The translations under genes were made by a program, and so were the position numbers. This document shows, in pieces, positions 22,545 to 36,076 of a DNA stretch of 64,000 nucleotides. The stretch lies in NCBI GenBank assembly GCA_036571765.1, contig BROE01000020.1, positions 16,125,933 to 16,189,932 of the forward strand. The letters are read 5' to 3'. The notes beneath the pieces are model-generated. The model had not been told where the DNA came from, did no database searches, and saw only the letters and a list, made by a program, of their open reading frames with translations. The stretch's first letter is position 1; every line of letters starts with the position of its first letter. The stretch is from Plecoglossus altivelis. Lineage: Eukaryota > Chordata > Actinopteri > Osmeriformes > Plecoglossidae.

Positions 22545-23233
22545 ACTCTTCTCACCCCTCCCCTCCCCTCTCCTCTGCTCTCTCCCCCCCCAGCCTCTCT
22601 CCTCTCCTCCATTCCTGTGAGCAGCTGCTGGCTGAATGCAGCAGTAGTTTGGTCTCCGTGATTAGACTGCAGTCTCCGTCGCTCTCACTCTCTTTATCTC
22701 TCTTGGTCTCTTTCTCTCACTCTTTTCTGAGCCCCACCAGATGTGAAGGGAGTTAAGTACGCTTGCTCTTGGTTTAAGTACACTTGGCCACATTATAAGA
22801 ACACTTGGCCTGGGCTTAAGTACACAAGTGGCCTCCCTCTGACCGCCCCTGGAGAGCACTAGAGATGGGGATCCTGTCATTACTGGAATCTGACTGGTCC
22901 AACTGGATCCTCTTGAATACCTTGATACCTGGAGAGAATTCTCCCCACCTTCCCCTCCTCTTCTCTCCTGCCTTCCCCTCCCCACCCTCTCCTCTACTGT
23001 CCTCTCCCCTCTTCTTCTCTCCTACCTTCCCCTTCCCTCCCTCTCCTTTACCGTCCTCTCCCCTCCTGCTGCCTTCCCCTCCCCTCCCTCTCCTCCTCCT
23101 GTCCCTCCCCTCCTCCCTTATCCTAATGGCGATATGTCTCTCTCTCTGTAGCCTCCCACCTGCTGTGAGCTGTTCTGAAGAGATGGCCTTGCTGCTGCAC
23201 TGCAGTGTGTGTCTCTGTGTGTGTGTGTGTCTC

Positions 23234-23264
<31 letters not shown>

Positions 23265-23480
23265 GTCTGTATGTGTGTGTGTGTGTCTGTGTGTGTGTAA
23301 GCATGTGCAAATGCTTTAACAGTGTCCTCACCTTCAAGAGATGACCTCTGTTTACCTGTCATGTGCCAGCACCCCAACACACACACATACACACACACAC
23401 ACACACGCATATATACACACACACACACATACACATACACATACACACACAAACACATGCACATGCACATACACACACAC
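22545..23480. repeat. pyrimidine tracts, then TG and CA arrays
   Basis: Pyrimidine-rich at 22545-22615, 22678-22735 and 22945-23145. In the last, a block of about 65 bp (CTCCCCTCTTCTTCTCTCC- and CTTCCCCTCC-like) repeats about three times. TG arrays at 23200-23300 are followed by CA arrays at 23378-23482. Confidence 0.9.
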
Positions 23481-23639
23481 ACTGGTGATTTATGAAATGT
23501 GCGGCGCTCGCTACTGTTTGGATGTGAGGGAGATGTTGATGTATCACCCAAGACGCCAACACGTTTATGTTAATGCAGGACGCTATTTCACCCCAGCAGA
23601 CACCAGCAAACAGCCTCAGCACTGGAGAATCTGTCGACT

Positions 23640-23965
23640 GAGCTGCGACAGAGAGAGACACACAGAGAGTGAGACACACACACAGAAAGAGAGAAGGAGA
23701 GAGAGAGACACACAGACAGAGAGAACGAGCGAGTGTCTGCGTATGTGTGAGTCTGTGTGTGTGTTTGTCAAAGTTTGTGAGCGCATTAGGCAGAGCTAAC
23801 TGTCATCAATCAGTGCCATAGATTCATTACTGCAGCTGTCGACCTACAGTAATGTGACAGCCTGTCTGCCGACGCCCAGGACAGGAAGGTGACAACACAC
23901 CCACACACACACACGCACGCACGCACACACACACATGCATACACACACACACGCACAGACACAAA
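23640..23965. repeat. GAGACACA and CA arrays
   Basis: Mixed GAGA/CACA units at 23648-23730 and CA arrays with GCAC steps at 23895-23968. Confidence 0.85.
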
Positions 23966-24309
23966 CAGTCTCATGTTGTGAGTGTGCGCGCGAATTGTCT
24001 TGCCATATTTGTCTGTTGTTTCCAGACACGCTGTTTACTGATCACCATAGAAACCCAGTGTGAAACCTCCAGCTCCTGCCACAGAGTCAGGTGGAAGAAA
24101 CACTGTGGCTGGTCCCAAACACCAGCCTCTCTCTCTGCTTCTCACTCATTGTTTGCGAACCTGTGTTCTGAGCCGAGTGTGAGACAGTGCTCCTGTCTGT
24201 AAGCCTAGGTGGGTGTACAAACACACACACACACACACGCGTACGCACAAGCGCACACATCTCTGACGTTAGAGAACTGCCATTTCATCACCCCTTTATC
24301 CTCATTTCT

Positions 24310-24985
24310 ACAGTAACACTCTTCACTCTCCTCCTCCTCTTCCTCCTACCCACCCTCTCCCTTGAGATCCCCCCTCTCCCTCCTCCTTTCTCTTCCCTCT
24401 GTTCTTGCAAGGTGTTTGTATATCTCCTCCTCCGTGCTCCTCTTCCTCCTTCCTCTCACTCTCCTCTTTTCCTCCTCCTCCTCCTCCCCCCCATCCTCTC
24501 TTCTCCTCTTCCTCCTCTCTCCACCCCTCCCCCACGCTCCCTTTCTTCCCTGCCTGACGGGGTTCCAGGATGACTGCAGTGTGACCTAGTTAGCCGGGCT
24601 GCACTGGGCTGTGCTGGGCTGTGCTGGGCTCTGCTGGGCTGTGATGCTGACTGGCATGGCAGGGAGCTGGCACAGCGCACCAGGCACCCTCCCATCGCTG
24701 GCCCTGCTAAGGGAAACTCACCACCCAGAGACACTCAGAGCAGGAAAAGAAAAGAAAGAGATGGAGCGTGGTACAGAGAAAGATGGTGAGACAGGGAGAG
24801 AGATATGGGGAGAGAGATGGGGAGAGAGAGAGATGGGGAGAGAGAGAGATGGGGAGAGAGAGAGATAAGGAGAGAGATGGGAGAGAGATAGGAGAGAGAG
24901 AGATGGGAGAGAGATATGGGGAGAGAGAGATGGGAGAGAGAGAGATGGGAGAGAGATAGGAGAGAGATAGGAGAGAGAGAAGACA
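24310..24985. repeat. pyrimidine tract, GGGCTGTGCT repeat, GA tract
   Basis: C/T-rich 24320-24545; four copies of a GGGCTGTGCT-like 10-mer at 24597-24645; a 16-bp-type GAGATGGGGAGAGAGA array at 24775-24985. Confidence 0.9.
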
Positions 24986-25110
24986 GCCTGTTCTATGGAG
25001 TTAGATGTATGTCTGGAATACAAGGCATATGCTAACATCTTCCTTTCTGATAAGTGAACGCGCACACAGACAACACCGGCACACGTACACACACACTACC
25101 TATCACCAGC

Positions 25111-25232
25111 CCAGTATAGCAGACAGACCCAGTATCGCAGACAGACCCAGTATAGCAGACAGACCCAGTATAGCAGACAGACCCAGTATAGCAGACAGAC
25201 CCAGTATAGCAGACAGACCCAGTATATCAGAC
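25111..25232. repeat. 18-bp tandem repeat, about 7 copies
   Basis: The unit is AGCAGACAGACCCAGTAT, with one CG variant near 25136 and one AT variant near 25227. Confidence 0.95.
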
Positions 25233-25379
25233 AGACACTCAGGTGTGGGTTTTCAAACAACAGGGCCTGTTCTCTAAGGCACCGCAGTGAAGCTGCTGAC
25301 TAGCATGTTCTACACCCTGCTCTGTGCCAACACTTGTTACTCACACTCCACAGACTTCTACACACACAGAAGTACACAT

Positions 25380-25783
25380 CTCCACACACACACACACACA
25401 CACACAGATGCAGAAGTGCACGCCGCTACACACACGCGCTTGTATAGACACACGCAGTTGTGCACACGCCTCTTCACAGTGTTCTCACAGCGTCACACAC
25501 CACACTCAGAGCATTCTGGTCCTCACCCCCCCCCCACACACACACACACGTATCGTGACTGAAGCAACATACTTTCAGAATGTCGTGCGGAGTGTGTCAA
25601 GCCAACGCGTTTCATTTTCTGGTTTGCTTTTCTGAGTACAAGCAAGTCTATTGCTGTGTGTGTATTCAGATGCTATAATAATGTATTGGGGCACTGGAGC
25701 CTACTTGTCATGTAGAAAGGCATAGTCTATCCTCACCAAGCATGCTTGAGAGAGAAAGAGAGAGAGAGAGGGAGAGGGAGAGG

Positions 25784-25843
<60 letters not shown>

Positions 25844-25845
25844 GA
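25380..25845. repeat. CA arrays and GA tract
   Basis: CA runs at 25383-25407 and 25529-25550, and a GA tract at 25747-25845. Confidence 0.9.
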
Positions 25846-26629
25846 GGGCTATTCAGACATTCAGTTTACCGCCCCGGTTGTGAATGTCATTCCAGGTAGA
25901 ATTACCTCAGTTTCAAGGATAGCTGTAGACTGAACACCCCTCTCTACAGCACATGCACCCTCCTTGGAACACCTTAACACTTAGCATGTAGCTAGTAGCA
26001 CAGCCAGCTGCATGCATCAATAATACATAGCTGGGTGCACTGAACTGCTCGCCAACACAAACACATCCTTCAGTGACAGGGCATCATAATTACACACACA
26101 ATCACACTAACACACACACCCCTCACACGCTAACTCACAAAAACTCACACCGCACACAAACACCACACACAAAAACCGCACATTCGCACGCAGACACACG
26201 CACACTCTCTTGCTGGCTTTTAGTATGCCATGCGTGTGAATGAGGAGCGAGCGAATGAGGAAGCCAGTTTGCTGGTTTCATTGTAGTAGGCTTTGATGCG
26301 TGTGTGCGGCAAAGCTAGTTCATATTCGAGGCAGAAACCTCATCCACAGCTGGGCATGTTGTGCCCCGATGACATGCCAACATGTTCACATGCCAACACG
26401 TTCACATGCAATGGTCGAGTTTTCCCTCTTATACTTCGGGGTTTCTGGACACACGACCGTGTTTGTACAATGCGTGTGTTGGAGGTGAGGGAAGGTGGTC
26501 AAGGGGGCAGTTGCATTGGGAGTTAGAACAGCAGCAGCCAGTGTATCAGGGAAGCAACAGAGGAGCAGTGTGGGGGGCAGGCGTGACTGCGTCGCTATGC
26601 CAGCACTGCTATCATCAGGAAGGTTGGCA

Positions 26630-26677
26630 GGAGACAGGGAGAGAGAGAAACAGGGAGAGAGAGGGAGAGAGAGAGAC

Positions 26678-26725
<48 letters not shown>

Positions 26726-27096
26726 AATGAGACAGACAAAGAATGAAGGAGAGCGAAAGAAAAAGAGAGGGAGGAGAGCAAAAGAGCAGGGGAGAGAGAG
26801 AGGTTGGGTGTAAAGAATGAGAGAGATGGAGAGAGAGAGAGAGAAAGAGAGAGGGAAAGAGGGGGAGAGAGAGAGAGGATTGATCAAAAACGGCAGGTGA
26901 AAAGGAATGCAAAGTCACGTTGCTATAGCAACTAGCCGTGCAGCAGAGAGGAGAGACAAAGGCAAGTGGTCTCTTTCTGTCTCTTCCTCTCTCGCTCCCT
27001 TCATCTCCTCTCTCTCCCACTGTCTCTTTTTTTTCATATTTGCCCCTTTCTCCCTCTTCACTTTCTCCTCCACCCAGCCTCCGCCTTCATCTATCC

Positions 27097-27140
<44 letters not shown>
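26630..27140. repeat. GA tract, then TC tract
   Basis: GA-rich 26630-26880, then 100 bp of unique sequence, then TC-rich 26965-27138. The two halves are roughly complementary in composition. Confidence 0.9.
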
Positions 27141-27299
27141 CAGTCATTACCAGGGACTCCTTCTGACCATCGCTGACCACATATGACCATGGTTACGCCC
27201 AGATCGTAAACCATAAAGCCCTGTCTGACACCCAGAATGTCCCAGAATGCTAAGGGGCACCAGGGGAGGGTTACCGCCACACTTGACTCCTTGTCGCTT

Positions 27300-27605
27300 G
27301 AGACACTGGCAGGATGGTACTAGAACATTCACTGGTCTGGAACACTGGCAGGATGGTTCTAGAACAGGCACTGGTCTGGAACACTGGCAGGATGGTTCTA
27401 GAACACTGGCAGGATGGTTCTAGAACAGGCACAGGGCTGGAACACTGGCAGGATGGTTCTAGAACACTGGCAGGATGGTTCTAGAACAGGCACGGGTCTG
27501 GAACACTGGCAGGATGGTTCTAGTACACTGGCAGGAAGTTTCTAGAACACTGGCAGGATGGTTCTAGAACAGGCACAGGGCTGGAACACTGGCAGGATGG
27601 TTGTA
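27300..27605. repeat. 22-bp minisatellite
   Basis: The core unit is ACACTGGCAGGATGGTTCTA, interspersed with a GAACAGGCACnGGnCTGG spacer unit. About eleven core copies are present. Units with and without the spacer alternate irregularly. Confidence 0.95.
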
Positions 27606-28584
27606 GTGCTCCGTCACGCTTCCAGCCTCCAGTGCAAAGCCAGCGCTGCACGCTAACTGGGTTATTTGTATGCATGGGAGGACAGGATGGTGCTGTGTAC
27701 TATCACAGTCTCTCCTCTCCTCCACGTTCCATGTTACTACGGCTGTGGATGACATGAGACTGCTTACATAAGCATATATATGCTGAAGACATCGACAGGT
27801 CCGCCAATTCCAGACCTTTGAGTCGCTAGCTGATCCTGTCCATGGAAACACCTGACCTAATAAGATGTGTGTGTGTTGTGTAAGCATGTGTGTTTGTAGT
27901 CTGCGTGTGTGTGTGAGCCTAAGGCGGTTAAGGGACCACACAGAAGCCAAACGTTAGTTTAGTAACCCTGCAGGCAGAGGGCTGTTTGCGTAACATGTTG
28001 TTTGATGCCATCTGTGTCCAGAATGCTTAGAAGCAACTAGACCCAGGTCAAACACTTCAAAATAAGAATGGAACACTTATGCTCTGAAGTCATTTGACCT
28101 GAGGTTTTGGACCGTGAGTTGAATTAACTGAGATTTTCCCAAAACAATGAAGCACATCCTCCGAAGGGCCACAATTCACATCTCATTCACATGTGCGTGT
28201 TCATATGTCCAGACTTCCTCCTCTGACAGACTGACTCTGACATTATTACAGTTCCATCACATCATCTTATATGGTTGGTGTTTGGAATCGCATGCAACGT
28301 GGTATCCGCCGGCCTCATTCAGTCAGGCATGGTTTAGGATGCCTCATTAGGCTGTGAGGACCCAAACACACCAACACAACACGCTGCTTGTTGCCATCCT
28401 CTCACCGTAAGCGAGGGAACAGGTAGCTGTAGGAGAAATGCCCCAACATTCCAACACCTCCATCTCCACTTCTGCTCCGCCCCCTGCTCCACCTCTCTCC
28501 ACCTCTCCTCTCCATTCATCCATAACCATCTCTTCTCCCCTCTCTAGTTTTGGAACATCTCCTCTTTTCATCTGCAATCCTCTG

Positions 28585-28825
28585 CTCCACCTCTACAGTC
28601 CCCTGCCTCCACCTCTAACCTGCCTCCTTGCCTCCACCTCTTCCCTGCCTGCCCTGCTTCCACCTCTCCCCTGCCTCCACCTCTCCCATGTGTCCCTGAC
28701 TGCACCTCTCCCCTGCCTTCACCTCTCCCCTACCTCCACCTCTCCCCTGACTGCACCTCTCCCCTACCTCCACCTCTCCCCTGCCTCCACCTCTCCCTTG
28801 CCTCCTCTGCCTCCACCTCTCCTCT
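28585..28825. repeat. CCTCCACCTCTCCCCTG repeat
   Basis: Imperfect 15-17 bp units, about a dozen copies, with TGACTGCACC variants. Confidence 0.9.
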
Positions 28826-29379
28826 GACCAGACCAGACTAGTCCTCTCCTCCAGAACACGCTGAGATGTCCCACGTGTGTACGCGTGAGCTTGTTAGGGT
28901 GACACCAGATCAAACGGCTTTGGGCCAGACAGGCACGGCTGCTGTTCTCTCTCATCTAAACACTGGCCTCAGAGATCTCACATCTGAGGGATCAATCAAT
29001 CACCTCAGGACCAGACACAGTCCCCTCACCCCCCTCCAGCGGACTCCAGCCCCGCCCGCTCCCTCATAGCCGCTTAGTGGTATACAGGTGGATCCATCAA
29101 ACATGATCCTGATACAACCACTACTCCCACATACAAGGCTTTGCTGCCTAACCTCATTACACCCTGTTTACATTCTTAGCTTAGAAATATTAGAATTATG
29201 CACTCTGCACTATATAATTTTGTGATTTGGTCCAAATTGGAGCGATTTTTTGGGGGGTAAATGTGGCCTTGATGGTTCATGGATGAATGAGTGGCTGTTC
29301 CTACATACAACATCTGCATGTCCTGGACAACACGGACCTGTCTGGCAGCCATCTTTGTTTTTGATATCTGCTAAGGGAG

Positions 29380-29795
29380 AGTGAGATGAGGAGGGAGAGG
29401 GGAGAGAGAAATACAGACCGGGAGAGAGACAAAGAAGGAGAGAGGAAGAGAACGAGAGAGTTCTTTGATGTTGCTCGGAAGCGCTGCTGCCGTCTCGTAT
29501 CAAAGGATTTTCCCTTTCCCTCCATCCATCCTCCCATCCTCTCATCCTCTCCCTAGATATCCCTCCTCCCTCCCTCCATCCATCCATCCTCCCCTCACAT
29601 GTCCCTCCCTCCCTCTCTCCCTGCATCCATCCTCTCATCCTCTCCCTAGATATCCCTCTCTCCCTCCCTCCCTCCATCCATCCTCCCCTCACATAGCCCT
29701 CCCTCCCACCCTCCCTCCCTTCCTCCCTCCCTCCATCCATCCTCCCCTCTCCTCCCCAGACATTCCTCCCCCCTCCTCTCTCCATCCACCATTCC
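29380..29795. repeat. GA tract and CCATCCATCC minisatellite
   Basis: GA-rich 29380-29460. At 29515-29795 a compound unit (CCCTCCATCCATCC, TCCCCTCACATG, CTCTCCCTAGATATCC) repeats two to three times, with a period of about 100 bp. Confidence 0.9.
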
Positions 29796-31439
29796 CCATC
29801 CTTGGTTTTCCTCGTCATTTAAAACACTCTCTGTGTGTCTATGGCCATCGCCAGAATCGGGATTCGCTCCGTGAGTGTAAACACTTCGAATTATTGCCTG
29901 GGCTCAAGACGGGCAACAACAGCGTTTTAGAGTCAGTCTTGGGGGTGGAGGGGCGGGGGTTAGCCATATTTGAGTGCAGAAACAGGAGCCATGGATTCGG
30001 CTTGGCGCCAGTGAGCACTGCAGCAGCTCAAACACAGAGCAGAGACTGGGCAGAGAGAGATCCAGGGAGGAGAACCCAGGGGCAAGAGGGAGGAAGATGG
30101 GAGGGAGGGAGAGGAGAGAGAGGGAGGAAAAGAGAGAGCGAGAAAGAAAGGATGGTGAAACTAGTGGCTAGAAAAGGAAAATTCTATAAGGTGGTGTCTG
30201 CTGTCTGCCTTTGCTAAGGTCTGTGCTATGTTAAGCTGGAATAGTAGCAGTTTGATGAACAGTTTGGGCTGCGGAAATGAAGGGATCTGGAAGAGTTTGG
30301 TCGCATAATCTCTTTCTGGATGAGGCGCAACTTAAGAAAGACAAGGGAGAGAGATCTACAGGCAGGGATGCCTAGGGCCAGGAGACTAAGGCTAGGAGAC
30401 TAGGGCAGGCGAAGAAACCATCTTGAGAATTCTGAGAGTGAAACAAGCCCACAGACGGCACCAAGGAGCGAGTGACAAATAGAATTGCAGCATTAGACAG
30501 GTGGAGAAGCAGACTAGAGAGGAGTAAAAAGTAGAAAGTCGCCCTTAAGGACAGAGGAAGGGGGGGGGAGTGAGTGAGGGGGAGTGGATGAGAGAGTAGC
30601 AAGATAGAGACGCGAGAGAAGATATGAGACTGAGATGGAGAGGACTCGAGGATTGTTAAAACAGATCATAGGTGACCGAGGAGGTCCAGGATACACAGAG
30701 GTTCAGAGGGGATCCGGTCCAGCCAGCCAGTGAACCGACATCCAATCAGATTTAACCTCAACGCCCGCAGTTGTAGTGAGATAGGTCAGCAGCTTCTGTG
30801 CAGACGAGCCAGTCAGACTAAGCCTGTGTAGAGCAGAGAGCGGGTCGGGACCGGCTCCGACTGGACGCTGACGGAACACTCTCCGTTACCAGGAGGACCA
30901 CGAGCACAGCTTCCAGCATCAAACACTAACTTCTAACACTGTAACGTGATTACATGCGACGGCAGAGAGTCTGGCTGCTGATCAATCGCACCTGAACTGT
31001 GTTTGTCCACCTGTTCTGGTACCAGAGCAGGCACAACCACTTATCCTACCCAATTAGCGGTGAATAAAAAACTACAAAGACAGAATCTGCCTCTGCCTCA
31101 GCTGCATACAGCCCCGTCGCCTGGCAGCCAATGGCTTCATTGGGCTCTAGGACGCTATGTTATAGCAGTGAGAGAATGACGTCCGTTTGGGTTCAAAAGC
31201 AGCTTGAATCTGTGGACTCCTGGTGGGAGCCAGTGTTCTCCAGCTCCCTGCCATACCACCACAGCACCTGTATGACTGCGTTATCTAGCCGGTCCTCTAC
31301 CAGCGAAATAACGCAAGCAGCAGAACCAAGCAGCGCGGCTCTGACAAGACTCCTATTCAGAAGGTAATGGAAGCAGAATCCCTCCCACGGACCCCCTGCC
31401 TCTCTGCATTCTATCTGCTGCTTTACTCATATAGGCTGC

Positions 31440-31965
31440 TACTGGGAGAGAGAGACACAGAGGGAGAGACACAGAGAGAGACGCAGAGAGAGAGAGAGAG
31501 AGAGAGAGAGGGAATTGAGAGAAACTGAGAGGAAAAAAAGAGAAAAAATGAGAGAGAGAGAAAAGAGAGAGGGAGCAATAGAAAGACTGAGGCAGAAGAA
31601 AAAGAGAGAGGGAAAACAAGAGAAAGAGAAGAGAAAATATAGAGAAAAAAAGAGGAAAAAATATGAATACAGACAGAGAGAAAAATAATAGAGAGAGAGA
31701 GAGGGGGGAAAGAGAGAGAGACAGACAGACAGACCGGAAGATTTCCATTTCTATTTTGTCTGGAAGAAAGGGTAGGCATGAGTCAGGATGGAGTCAGTGT
31801 TGTGAGGCCAGACGCACCGTGGACACAGACACTGGAGATCTGGCCCTGGGAGAGGGGGCCTGTTCTGCAGCCAAGAGATGATCCACACACACACACACAC
31901 GCACGCACGCGCTCGCACGCACGCACGCACACACGCACGCGCACACACACACACACACACACACT
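31440..31965. repeat. GA/GAAA tract and CA array
   Basis: Purine-rich sequence with A-rich interruptions at 31444-31738, and a CA/GCAC array at 31885-31964. Confidence 0.9.
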
Positions 31966-32119
31966 GGGGACGTCTGGGTTTCCAGACCACACAGAAACGT
32001 TAATATTTGATGGCATGATTATATTTACCTCGGCGCAGCCACTTAGCTGGGACAGCCTTAAGTGGACATGAACTAACATGGAAACACTACGACTGTAGAA
32101 AAGGGTCAGAGCAGCCTCC

Positions 32120-32660
32120 CGGTGGACGTGCGCGTGTCTTTAAGAAGAGCACAGAGGAGAAGGGTTATTTCCATCATGCCTGTTTGTAAGGACGGAGTAA
32201 CGCCACAGCGAGACTTGTAGCGAAGGTGGATGCTGCGCGTGGAGAAGAGGGGCGAATCAACACCGCGGACGGGCCTCGTTCTTCTTGGCGGGCGGGGGCG
32301 GGGGGGGCGGGGGGGGTGGGACGGAACCCTTGAGGGGTTCTGTGTTTACTGTCGGAGACAACGCAGTGCCAGGCGGTGTTATTAATGAGGCTTCCACCAA
32401 GGGCCATTACGCTGACTCTTTGATCGGCGAGCGGTCGGTGCTCAGTGGAACAGCTCTCCCCGTCCCCAGTTTAATGGATGTGTTTTTACAGCACTCACCA
32501 CCGCTAACCTGCCGCACGGACGCACGCCCGCCGACGCCAGTTTGCCACAAACGCCTGTGTTTCCTCAGCAGATCCCTTGATAGCTGTGCCATTGAAACGG
32601 GCCCAATTACAGCTTCGTTCTCTGCGTCACTGTCACAACGGCCATTGTGGGAGGGGGAGG
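32120..32660. promoter_or_regulatory. CpG-rich unique block in intron 1
   Basis: About 540 bp is free of simple repeats except one G-run (32285-32325) and is visibly richer in CG dinucleotides than the surrounding intron. It contains several motif cores typical of developmental enhancers: GTGTTTAC (forkhead-like), CTTTGATC (TCF/LEF-like), TTATTAATGAGG (homeodomain-like) and CCATTGT (SOX-like). It directly precedes the assembly gap. It could be an enhancer or an unannotated CpG island; no exon is evident. Confidence 0.35.
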
Positions 32661-32770
32661 GGGGGGGTCTGTGACGCTGTCAACATGGTCATCATCTAGT
32701 AATACCACTGAGTGTGTGTATTATTGTAATGCACTGTCTGTGTGTGTGTGCATGTGTGTTTGCATCAGTG

Positions 32771-33517
32771 NNNNNNNNNNNNNNNNNNNNNNNNNNNNNN
32801 NNNNNNNNNNNNNNNNNNNNNNNNNNNNNNNNNNNNNNNNNNNNNNNNNNNNNNNNNNNNNNNNNNNNNNNNNNNNNNNNNNNNNNNNNNNNNNNNNNNN
32901 NNNNNNNNNNNNNNNNNNNNNNNNNNNNNNNNNNNNNNNNNNNNNNNNNNNNNNNNNNNNNNNNNNNNNNNNNNNNNNNNNNNNNNNNNNNNNNNNNNNN
33001 NNNNNNNNNNNNNNNNNNNNNNNNNNNNNNNNNNNNNNNNNNNNNNNNNNNNNNNNNNNNNNNNNNNNNNNNNNNNNNNNNNNNNNNNNNNNNNNNNNNN
33101 NNNNNNNNNNNNNNNNNNNNNNNNNNNNNNNNNNNNNNNNNNNNNNNNNNNNNNNNNNNNNNNNNNNNNNNNNNNNNNNNNNNNNNNNNNNNNNNNNNNN
33201 NNNNNNNNNNNNNNNNNNNNNNNNNNNNNNNNNNNNNNNNNNNNNNNNNNNNNNNNNNNNNNNNNNNNNNNNNNNNNNNNNNNNNNNNNNNNNNNNNNNN
33301 NNNNNNNNNNNNNNNNNNNNNNNNNNNNNNNNNNNNNNNNNNNNNNNNNNNNNNNNNNNNNNNNNNNNNNNNNNNNNNNNNNNNNNNNNNNNNNNNNNNN
33401 NNNNNNNNNNNNNNNNNNNNNNNNNNNNNNNNNNNNNNNNNNNNNNNNNNNNNNNNNNNNNNNNNNNNNNNNNNNNNNNNNNNNNNNNNNNNNNNNNNNN
33501 NNNNNNNNNNNNNNNNN
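32771..33517. other. assembly gap (747 N)
   Basis: This is a run of N. It begins right after a short TG run (32735-32760) and ends in unique sequence, so the missing piece probably includes more of that simple repeat. Open frames spanning it are artefacts. Confidence 0.99.
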
Positions 33518-34029
33518 GGCGGGGCTAAACACATGAACAGAACCTGCAATAAACCTGCTTCAAATCCTTTGGAGATATGAAATACAGCCCTCCTCTTTGC
33601 TTTCATAGCAGACTCATAAGGCTTCCTGAGACAGGTCCGCTCTCCTGCCCAGACATGACCGCCAGCTGGTCTACAAGCAGACTGAAAACCAGGGAGCGTT
33701 TCTACAAGATTGGCCGACTGGACCTAAAATGACTGGTCTATTAATCTTTACTGTTCCCAATCACACCATTGGTCAGGTTTACATGCAGAGTATGTTACCG
33801 TTGAGTTGAGACATCTGAACAGAATTTTATGGTTCAGAACACCCAGATGGAAGGTAAAAGGTAAAGTAAGGTCACCATGCCGACCAGAGCCCTGTCTCCA
33901 CCTGCCTAAGGACACCCAGAGCATGCAGAACGTACAGCAAGGCTTAGACTTGCTGGCTTATATAGGTAGTAGGTCAGTAGAAACACTGGGTTTGATCCAA
34001 GACAGTCCCTGACAGTGTTTGCAAGGGTT

Positions 34030-35538
34030 TGTGTGTGTTTGGGTAATGTGTGTGTAATGTATGTGTGTGTGTCTAGTACGTGTGTGTGTTTGGGTGATGT
34101 GTGTATGTGTGTCTACTGTGTGTGTGTGTGTGTATGTGTTTGGGGAGACTGTGTGTGTGTAATGCATGTGTGTGTCTAGTGTGTTTGGGTAATGTTTGAG
34201 TGTGTAGTTGGCACTACGTCAGCGGAGGGATTGATCCCCTCTTCCATCCCTCCCTCCCTCCCAGAGCCAATTACATCCCTGTGTGTTTGATATCCTTCCA
34301 CGGGTCTATTTGTGCTCGCGGTACATCAAGAACTAGGCAGGCTGCCTCAGCCCTCAGCCCACTCACATCCAGCAATTAGACAGCTTTGTGATATGTTTAG
34401 AGATGTGGCTATCCTAGCCTCCTGCAGCACACAACAGAGGGATCCTCCCACACACACACACACACACACTCACGCACACACACACACGTACACATAAAGA
34501 AATTCACTTTGTGCAAAAGAATGAAAGCATATTCTCCAGTAGCTTGTGGTTACCCAGGCAGTTACTAACAGGGGAAAAAATAATATCTGTCGAAAAACCT
34601 GCTGTCACACTGAGGGAGAGAGAGCAGAGGGGAGAGAAGGAGAACGGAGAAGAGAGAGAAAGAGAGCAGAGGAGAGAAAGGGAGAGCAGAAGAGAGAGAG
34701 AGACAGAGAAAGAACATAGGGGAGAGAGGGAGAGCAGAGAAGAGAGAGACAGAGAGGGAGAGTCAGAGAGCCGGGTAGGGAGATGAAACTTTGAGGAGGT
34801 GGCGTGTCAGCGTGAGAGGAGAGAAACGTGACTCGTTTTTCTTGTCTGTGTGAAAAGAGAGAGAGAGAGAGAGATGAAGAGAACGAGGGAGAGAGAGGGA
34901 GAGAACGAGGGAGAGAGAGGGAAATGAAGAGAACGAGGGAGAGACAGAGAACGAGGGAGAGAGGGAGAGGGAGGGAGAGACAGAGAATGAGGGAGAGAGA
35001 AGGGGAGCAAGGGAGGGAGAGAGGGAGTGAGAGAGAGAGAGAGAGAGAGAGGGAGGGAGGGATAGAGAGAGAGATCCACCAGGGACTTGTCTCACTCACA
35101 CGAGGGCCTTGCCACACTCTAACTGGCTGATCTGGAGATGGGGTGTAAGGGGGGAGAGGAGAGATCTAGTGGAGGAGGCGTAGGGGAGAAAGATGGGGGG
35201 AAAAGAACCAGAATACAAGAGAAAATATGCCAAAAGAAAACGAGAGACGGGGATATAAGTAGAGAGAGAGAAAAGAGACTTGAGAGAGCAGTAATGAGAG
35301 AGAGGGGAGAGAGATAGGTGGTGTAGAGAGATAGGGGTGTAGAGGTGGCTGAAAAGATGAAGTTCCATATGTTTATAATTACATGTGTTGTCTCTCCACT
35401 GTGTACCGTTTTGGCAACATTGTCTGATCTGAACATTCATGCCAATAAAGCAGAAAGAGACCGAGAGAGAGAGGCAGAGAGATAGAGAGTGAGAGTGTGA
35501 GAGAGTGAAAGAGAGATACAGAGTGACAGAGAGATAGG

Positions 35539-35569
<31 letters not shown>

Positions 35570-35575
35570 AGGTAG
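34030..35575. repeat. TG, CA and GA arrays
   Basis: TG with GGGTAATG interruptions at 34030-34205; CA at 34449-34493; GA-rich at 34610-34775, 34855-35075, 35260-35345 and 35455-35575. The GA block at 34870-34980 repeats a GAGAACGAGGGAGAGA unit. Confidence 0.9.
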
Positions 35576-36076
35576 TTTGAGAGCATCGTTGGTCCTAAGA
35601 ACCTACAGAACTCTTCCAGCAGCCGAGACTGTAACCATGGCAATGCATATCATCTCCTTGGCGATGGCACTCCGTGGAGAGAGACAGCATCCTCGTGCAT
35701 GAGGATCCTGGAAGCTGAGGGGCGGGCCTGTTGTGTTGGCGTGGTTATAATGCGGCCCAGTGTTTGCAAACAAACACAAACACGATGGTGTAGCGTCCCA
35801 TCGTGTGCTGTCTCCACTCTCATACCCCAGCTCTGGATGTTCCTGCTATCACTGAAGAGAACCGCCCAGAAGAAGAGAGAGGAAGGCTTTCTTCTCTCAT
35901 CAGGGCTCACTTTCTCCCAGTCTGGCCAGCTCATAGCAAAAGATGAAAAGACAAAATAGCCAAACAGCTCTCTTAAAAAAAACTACAAGAATGATGGAGA
36001 GTATGGACTGTCCAAACGATGAGAGACATGACCGTGCCAATAGAATCGTACGAGACTATGAAAGTCACGAGAATGA

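Noticed and set aside
27830..27860. Another RE1 site around CTGTCCATGG
   Set aside because: Only the right half-site is present on the minus strand; the left half matches poorly at any allowed spacing.
32692..33606. Open frames of 250-300 residues across the N run
   Set aside because: They consist of unknown bases; artefact of the assembly gap.
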